Assembly: GCF_004349315.1 (NCBI RefSeq)
Contig: NZ_SMLH01000011.1
Coordinates: 62,001-126,000, forward strand
DNA from: Flavobacterium ranwuense
GTDB taxonomy: Bacteria; Bacteroidota; Bacteroidia; Flavobacteriales; Flavobacteriaceae
Direction: 5' to 3'
Length of the DNA stretch: 64,000 nt
Under the pieces are notes generated by a model that saw only the letters and a list, made by a program, of their open reading frames with translations, ran no database searches and was not told the DNA's origin. Every line of letters starts with the position of its first letter. Positions within the stretch are counted from its first letter, which is position 1. Below, in pieces: positions 59,360-64,000 of the stretch. The translations under genes were made by a program, and so were the position numbers.

Positions 59360-60556
59360 TTATCTCGTTTGTCCATTCCCGTAAATATACCACTTATTAG
59401 TAACTAAATGTTGCAAACCAATTGGTCCACGTTGATGTAATTTGTCTGTGCTTATCGCTAATTCGCCACCTAAACCAAATTGTCCTCCATCAGTGAATCG
59501 TGTAGAAGCGTTTTGATAAACGGCTGCCGTATCTACATTTTCCATGAATTCCTGTGCAGTTTCATTATTTTCGGTGATAATCGAAGCCGAATGTCCTCCA
59601 CAATATTTGTTTATTTTGTCAATCGCTTCTTGATCCGAATTGGTTGTTCCAATAACAATTTTATAATCTAAAAACTCTTCGTACCAAATTAAATCCGATT
59701 CGATCTGAGGAACATCTGTTGCTCTGGAAATACTTTCATCTCCTAAAACAGTTACGTTTCTTTGTTGTAATTCCTGAACTATATTGATGGCAAAAGCTTC
59801 CCAATTTTCAAGATTTGTATCAATTAAAACTTTATCTAAAGCATTACAAACTGATATGTTTGAGGTTTTTCCGTTGATGATAATATCGAGAGCCTTTTTC
59901 AAATCGGCCTCTTTATTTACATACACAAAATTGTTTCCTCTACCGCTTATAATTACCGGGCAAGTGGCATGTTTTTTTACAAAAGCAATCAATTTCTCAC
60001 CACCACGAGGAACGATTAAATCTACTTTTTGTGTTGGTTTCTCCAAAAATGCCTGCGTTTCTTCCCGATTGTAATTTAAGTATTCCACCCATTCTGTAGC
60101 AACATTATTTTCTTTCAAAGCTTGATGCCACAAATCCACAATTTTCAAGTTGGACTGCAAGGATTCTTTCCCACCTTTTAACAAAATTTTATTTCCGGAT
60201 TTAAAAGCGATTCCACCAGCTTCAACAGTAACATCAGGTCTGGATTCATAAATAATCATTATGGTTCCAAAAGCCGCTGTTTTATTGATGATTTTCATTC
60301 CGTTTTCATGGTCGAAATTAAAACGCTCCACGCCAATAGGATCTTCTTGACTTGCTAATTGTTGCATGGATAAAATCATGCCGTCAATTTTGGCATCATC
60401 AACCAATAAACGTTTTTCCATGGCCAAGTCATCTCCAGAATAATTAGAAAGGTCTTGCTGATTTATAGTCTTAAGATTGGCTCTTTCTTCTTCAAGAAGT
60501 TCGGCCATGCGACTTAAAACTGCATTTCGTTTTTCTATTGGTAATAAATGGTTCAT
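59360..60556 (-). CDS. proA: Gamma-glutamyl phosphate reductase
   Basis: ProA reduces glutamyl phosphate to glutamate semialdehyde. The 398-residue aldehyde-dehydrogenase-type protein has GTIMIIYESRPDVTVEAGGI, FKSGNKILLKGGKES, the Cys in NGKTSNISVCNALDKVLI, and TDGGQFGLGGELAISTDKLH. The segment RGPIGLQHLVTNKWYIYGNG ends it. It is encoded between argD and proB. Confidence 0.94.
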   Translation of the reverse strand: MNHLLPIEKRNAVLSRMAELLEEERANLKTINQQDLSNYSGDDLAMEKRLLVDDAKIDGMILSMQQLASQEDPIGVERFNFDHENGMKIINKTAAFGTIMIIYESRPDVTVEAGGIAFKSGNKILLKGGKESLQSNLKIVDLWHQALKENNVATEWVEYLNYNREETQAFLEKPTQKVDLIVPRGGEKLIAFVKKHATCPVIISGRGNNFVYVNKEADLKKALDIIINGKTSNISVCNALDKVLIDTNLENWEAFAINIVQELQQRNVTVLGDESISRATDVPQIESDLIWYEEFLDYKIVIGTTNSDQEAIDKINKYCGGHSASIITENNETAQEFMENVDTAAVYQNASTRFTDGGQFGLGGELAISTDKLHQRGPIGLQHLVTNKWYIYGNGQTR

Positions 60557-60591
60557 TAGTTTTTGGTTTTACTATTTTAGAAAAAAAATCT

Positions 60592-60639
60592 AAACATATA
60601 AGTCATATAAGTTTACGAGCTCACATGACTTACATGTTT
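60592..60639. repeat. Inverted repeat between argD and proA
   Basis: AAACATATAAGTCAT (60592-60606) pairs with ATGACTTACATGTTT (60625-60639), with one G-U-type mismatch, around an 18-nt loop. Confidence 0.6.
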
Positions 60640-60647
60640 GAAAAAAA

Positions 60648-61784
60648 TCATTTCAATTCTGCCAATGTTTCTTTTAAAGCTATAATAAAGGTGTCAATTG
60701 CTTCTTTCTTGATTGTCAATGGTGGAAGAATTCTTAATAAGTTTTTATTATTAGCATTTCCTGTGAAAATATGTTTGTCGATAATCATTTTTTTACGAAG
60801 TGTACTTACGTCAAAATCAAATTCTACACCTAGCATTAATCCTCTTCCTTTTACTTGGATAACTTCAGGAACTTCTTTGATTGCTTCTAAAAAATAGGCG
60901 TAAACGTCGTTTACGTTATCCATTAATTTTTGGCTTTCAATCACATCCAAAACAGCAATTCCAGCAGCACAAGCCAAATGGTTTCCACCAAAAGTAGTTC
61001 CCAATAATCCATAACTCGCTGTGAATTTTGGAGAAATCAAGATTCCGCCAATAGGAAATCCGTTACCCATTCCTTTCGCCAGACAAATAATATCTGCTTT
61101 GATGTTATGGTGTTGGTGTGCAAAAAACTTTCCGCTTCTTCCGTATCCTGATTGAACTTCGTCCAAAATCAAAACGACATCGTAAGCCTCGCATAGTTTT
61201 TCTAATGCCTGAAAAAATTCAGTTGTTCCTTGATCTAAACCGCCAACTCCTTGAATTCCTTCAATAATAACAGAAGAAACATCTCCTTTTTTTAGTTCAT
61301 TTTCTACCAACTCGATGTTATTCAAGGGCAAAAAAGTAACGATTTGTTGAGCATTGATTGGCGCAACAATTTTTTTGTTATCTGTAACCGCAACTGCCGC
61401 CGAAGTTCTTCCGTGAAAGGAATTATCAAAAGCAATTACTCTTGTTTTATTGTTGTGAAAAGAGGCTAATTTCAAGGCGTTTTCATTGGCTTCAGCTCCA
61501 GAACTGCACAAGAATAAAGTATAGTCTTCCAATCCTGAAAGTTTCCCTAATTTGGCTGCTAATTCTACTTGTAGTGGATTCTGAATCGCATTAGAATAAA
61601 AACCAATCTTATCCAATTGATTTTTTAATTTGGTAACATAATCAGGTTGGGTGTGTCCAATGGAAATTACTCCATGACCACCATATAAATCTAAATATTC
61701 CACACCGTTTTCATCTGTAATAGTGCAATCCAGCGCTTTTACAGGAGTGATGTTGTATAAAGGGTAAACGTCAAATAAGTTCAT
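60648..61784 (-). CDS. argD: Acetylornithine/succinylornithine aminotransferase
   Basis: ArgD moves an amino group from glutamate to N-acylglutamate semialdehyde. The 378-residue PLP enzyme has LDLYGGHGVISIGHTQPDYV, FLCSSGAEANENALKLA, LILDEVQSGYGRSGKFFAHQ and the PLP Lys in CLAKGMGNGFPIGGI. It lies between argC and proA. Confidence 0.93.
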   Translation of the reverse strand: MNLFDVYPLYNITPVKALDCTITDENGVEYLDLYGGHGVISIGHTQPDYVTKLKNQLDKIGFYSNAIQNPLQVELAAKLGKLSGLEDYTLFLCSSGAEANENALKLASFHNNKTRVIAFDNSFHGRTSAAVAVTDNKKIVAPINAQQIVTFLPLNNIELVENELKKGDVSSVIIEGIQGVGGLDQGTTEFFQALEKLCEAYDVVLILDEVQSGYGRSGKFFAHQHHNIKADIICLAKGMGNGFPIGGILISPKFTASYGLLGTTFGGNHLACAAGIAVLDVIESQKLMDNVNDVYAYFLEAIKEVPEVIQVKGRGLMLGVEFDFDVSTLRKKMIIDKHIFTGNANNKNLLRILPPLTIKKEAIDTFIIALKETLAELK

Positions 61785-61793
61785 TTTTTTAAA

Positions 61794-61849
61794 GTTTAAT
61801 CGGTTAATGGGTTATTTGTTTAATCGATTAACCGAATTAACGATTTACC
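61794..61849. repeat. Intergenic repeat of the arg cluster, copy 2
   Basis: GTTTAATCGGTTAATGGG and TATTTGTTTAATCGATTAAC and CGAATTAACGATTTACC lie between argD and argC. Copy 1 at 58402 is the same with a seven-base gap and few changes. Confidence 0.7.
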
Positions 61850-61859
61850 AAATAAATAT

Positions 61860-62837
61860 CTAAAACCCGCTTGGTTTCAAATGTAATCCTGTGGTTTCAT
61901 CCAATCCAAACATCAAATTCATGTTTTGAATGGCTTGCCCCGAGGCTCCTTTTGTTAAATTATCAATTACTGAAGTAATCAATAACCGGTTTCCTTTTTT
62001 CATTAAACTAATAATACACTTGTTCGTTTGAACCACTTGTTTCATGTTGATTCCAGTAGTCGTAACAGTTACAAAAGGTTGGTCTTTGTAAAAAGCCTCG
62101 TATTTCGCAACTACATCTTCTAGACTTTCTTCGATTGTTGTGTATAATGTTGCAAAAATTCCTCTTGCAAAATCACCTCTGTTGGGTACAAAAATCAATT
62201 CGTTTGTATAATCCGCTTGCAATTGGTTTACACTTTGGTTTATTTCGCCCAAATGTTGGTGTTCAAAAGCTTTATAATGCGACATATTATTCGATCTCCA
62301 ACTAAAATGCGTTGTTTCTGAAGGTGAAACTCCAGCTCCTGTACTTCCAGTTGTGGCATTGATATGAACGTCAGTCGTAAGCATTTCGTTTTTTGCCAAT
62401 GGTAATAATGCCAACTGAATCGCTGTTGCAAAACAACCTGGATTGGCTATAAATTGTGCGTTTTTGATAACCGCTTTATTCAATTCAGGTAGTCCGTAAA
62501 CGAATTTTTTTCCATCAAAAATTTCGTCTTTGTGCAATCTGAAATCATTTCCTAAATCGATAATTTTGGTATGGTTTGCAAATTGATTTTGCTCTAAAAA
62601 TGATTTTGATTTACCATGTCCTAAGCACAAGAAAACAACATTCACATTTGGATTTACAGTATCGGTAAAATTCATTTCGATATCGCCCATCAAATCATGA
62701 TGCGCAACCGAAAGTTGTTTTCCAGCGTTTGTCGTGCTGTAAACAAAATCAATCGTTGCATTGGGATGAAACATCAATATTCTGATAAGTTCCCCCGCAG
62801 TGTAACCCGAACCACCAATTATTCCAATATTAATCAT
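61860..62837 (-). CDS. argC: N-acetyl-gamma-glutamyl-phosphate reductase
   Basis: ArgC reduces N-acylglutamyl phosphate. The 325-residue protein has INIGIIGGSGYTAGELIRIL (NADP site), the catalytic Cys in QFIANPGCFATAIQLALL, HINATTGSTGAGVSPSETTH and SHYKAFEHQHLGEINQ. Its first bases overlap the end of argG by eight bases. Confidence 0.95.
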   Translation of the reverse strand: MINIGIIGGSGYTAGELIRILMFHPNATIDFVYSTTNAGKQLSVAHHDLMGDIEMNFTDTVNPNVNVVFLCLGHGKSKSFLEQNQFANHTKIIDLGNDFRLHKDEIFDGKKFVYGLPELNKAVIKNAQFIANPGCFATAIQLALLPLAKNEMLTTDVHINATTGSTGAGVSPSETTHFSWRSNNMSHYKAFEHQHLGEINQSVNQLQADYTNELIFVPNRGDFARGIFATLYTTIEESLEDVVAKYEAFYKDQPFVTVTTTGINMKQVVQTNKCIISLMKKGNRLLITSVIDNLTKGASGQAIQNMNLMFGLDETTGLHLKPSGF

Positions 62838-64000
62838 GTGTCAGTTTATTTACAGATGAAAATATGTTTTGCGCATTTCCAAGAATTTTGATAAATCCTT
62901 TAGCATCATCTGATGTCCAAGCGTTGTTCATTTCTCCATATTGTCCAAAACCGGTATTCATTAAATCATTTTCAGATTCAATTCCGTCCAATGTAAAGTG
63001 ATATGGTTTTAGCGAAACGATAACGGTACCGTTTACAGTCGTTTGAGTGTCTTCTAGGAAAGCCTCAATGTTTCTCATTACAGGGTCTAGAAATTGTCCT
63101 TCATGAAACAACATTCCGTACCAGTTCCCCAGTTGTTCTTTCCAGTATTGCTGCCATTTACCCAGTGTATGTTTCTCTAATAAATGGTGTGCTTTGATGA
63201 TGATTAAAGGTGCAGCGGCTTCAAAGCCAACTCTTCCTTTAATTCCGATAATGGTATCGCCCACATGCGTGTCTCTACCTATAGCGTAAGCGTTTGCCAG
63301 TTTTTCTAATGCAACGATATTTTTTGTTGGGGTGTCCAATGTCCCGTTGATGCCGACTAATTGTCCTTTTTCAAATTGTAGTGTCACTTTCTCTTCACCC
63401 GTTTTTTGCAATTGAGAAGGGTATGCTTCACTTGGTAAAGATTGATTTGATGTCAATGTTTCTTTACCACCTACGCTTGTTCCCCACAATCCTTTATTAA
63501 TGGAATATTGTGCTTTTTCCCAAGAATAATGGACTCCATTTTTAGATAAATAATCCACTTCTTCCTGTCTGGATAATTTTAAATCTCTGATTGGAGTAAT
63601 GATTTCAATTTCGGGTGCAATGGTTTGGAAAATTAAATCAAAACGAATTTGGTCATTTCCTGCACCGGTACTTCCGTGGGCGATTGCTTCTGCACCTACA
63701 GATTTTGCATATTTAATTGCTTCGATAGCTTGAAAAACACGTTCTGCACTTACAGATAATGGATAGGTATTGTTTTTTAATACATTTCCATAAATCAAAT
63801 ATTTAATGGCTTTGTCATAATATTTATCTACAATGGTAAGATTTGCATGTTGTGCACTTCCTAATTCGTAGGCTCTTTCTTCAATAGCGGCTAGTTCCTC
63901 TTCATCAAATCCGCCTGTATTTATAAGAACGGTGTGAACTTCATATCCTTTTTCGTTTTTTAAATATTTTAGGCAATATGAGGTATCTAATCCTCCACTA
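62830..64000 (-). CDS. argG: Argininosuccinate synthase (start beyond window)
   Basis: ArgG joins citrulline and aspartate with ATP. The frame is open to the window edge; its first visible residues are SGGLDTSYCLKYLKNEKGYE, the ATP pyrophosphatase loop, so only a few N-terminal residues are missing. Later marks are AIAHGSTGAGNDQIRFDLIF, YSINKGLWGTSVGGKETL and GRVGFEAAAPLIII. About 390 residues are visible. It is the most upstream gene of the cluster in this window. Confidence 0.93.
   Translation of the reverse strand, partial: SGGLDTSYCLKYLKNEKGYEVHTVLINTGGFDEEELAAIEERAYELGSAQHANLTIVDKYYDKAIKYLIYGNVLKNNTYPLSVSAERVFQAIEAIKYAKSVGAEAIAHGSTGAGNDQIRFDLIFQTIAPEIEIITPIRDLKLSRQEEVDYLSKNGVHYSWEKAQYSINKGLWGTSVGGKETLTSNQSLPSEAYPSQLQKTGEEKVTLQFEKGQLVGINGTLDTPTKNIVALEKLANAYAIGRDTHVGDTIIGIKGRVGFEAAAPLIIIKAHHLLEKHTLGKWQQYWKEQLGNWYGMLFHEGQFLDPVMRNIEAFLEDTQTTVNGTVIVSLKPYHFTLDGIESENDLMNTGFGQYGEMNNAWTSDDAKGFIKILGNAQNIFSSVNKLTHD

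Noticed and set aside
58402..61849. ArgR operator reading of the two arg-cluster repeats
   Set aside because: They do not match the TGTATA-type ArgR boxes I know, and they lie inside the operon rather than at its promoter.
1..64000. CRISPR array
   Set aside because: No regularly spaced repeats with unique spacers. The tandem words are too short and irregular.
1..64000. tRNA, rRNA, tmRNA or other known RNA genes
   Set aside because: Gaps were read for cloverleaf arms and conserved rRNA words and none were found. SmpB is present but tmRNA is not seen here.

Overview
The window is AT-rich bacterial DNA that reads as a Flavobacterium or close relative (Bacteroidota, Flavobacteriia). The evidence is PorX and a DUF4835/PorD-like protein of the type IX secretion system, Bacteroidetes-type promoters (TTTG, 19 bp, TAnnTTTG), A-rich leaders instead of strong Shine-Dalgarno sites, the bamD-rpoZ-coaBC-porD-recN order, and an arg/pro cluster with the Bacteroidetes-type carbamoyltransferase. 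Both ends cut genes: MutS2 on the left and argininosuccinate synthase on the right.

Layout. 1-6 kb: mutS2 (partial), ung, then a leftward run porX-tsaE-GNAT-ald-DUF4258-like. 6-10 kb: an accessory, decaying stretch with a twice-frameshifted TPR gene, an acyltransferase, a membrane-anchored VOC protein, a MORN-type gene with a nonsense codon, the C-terminal scrap of an IS66-type transposase, and a 5'-truncated, frameshifted membrane protein gene. 10-12 kb: a 5'-nucleotidase split over two genes. 12-25 kb: a rightward housekeeping block (DUF6913-like, dapA, bamD, omega, coaBC, porD-like, recN, fabV, fabI, glycosyltransferase, coaE, histidine kinase/response regulator). 25-33 kb: a leftward block (acyl-ACP thioesterase, miaA, potassium channel, exonuclease/GIY-YIG, YggS, DUF1015, 3-hydroxyacyl-CoA dehydrogenase, Gfo/Idh/MocA oxidoreductase). 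33-45 kb: mixed single genes (pcm, HTH-Fic, smpB, phosphatase, M1 peptidase) and the two-step agmatine-to-putrescine route. 45-50 kb: a second accessory stretch with two cassette-like genes, DUF4468 and a divergent class III cyclase-like protein, each bordered by the same short palindromic site. 50-54 kb: clpB and ytxJ, divergent. 54-64 kb: a leftward arginine/proline cluster argG-argC-argD-proA-proB-argF'-argB-argE-argH.

Among the genes, dapA, the arg/pro cluster and the agmatine pathway cover lysine/cell-wall, arginine, proline and putrescine synthesis. FabV, FabI and the acyl-ACP thioesterase touch fatty-acid metabolism. BamD, PorX and the PorD-like protein serve the outer membrane and type IX secretion.

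The intergenic DNA is the least ordinary part. It holds five copies of a dispersed palindromic element whose ends are conserved while the inner stems differ, three homologous terminators within 2.6 kb, attC-like imperfect palindromes around single genes, near-perfect hairpins, and locus-specific short-word repeats. One such word family has entered the reading frame of the YggS gene. Everything here was read by eye; no database search or folding program was run.
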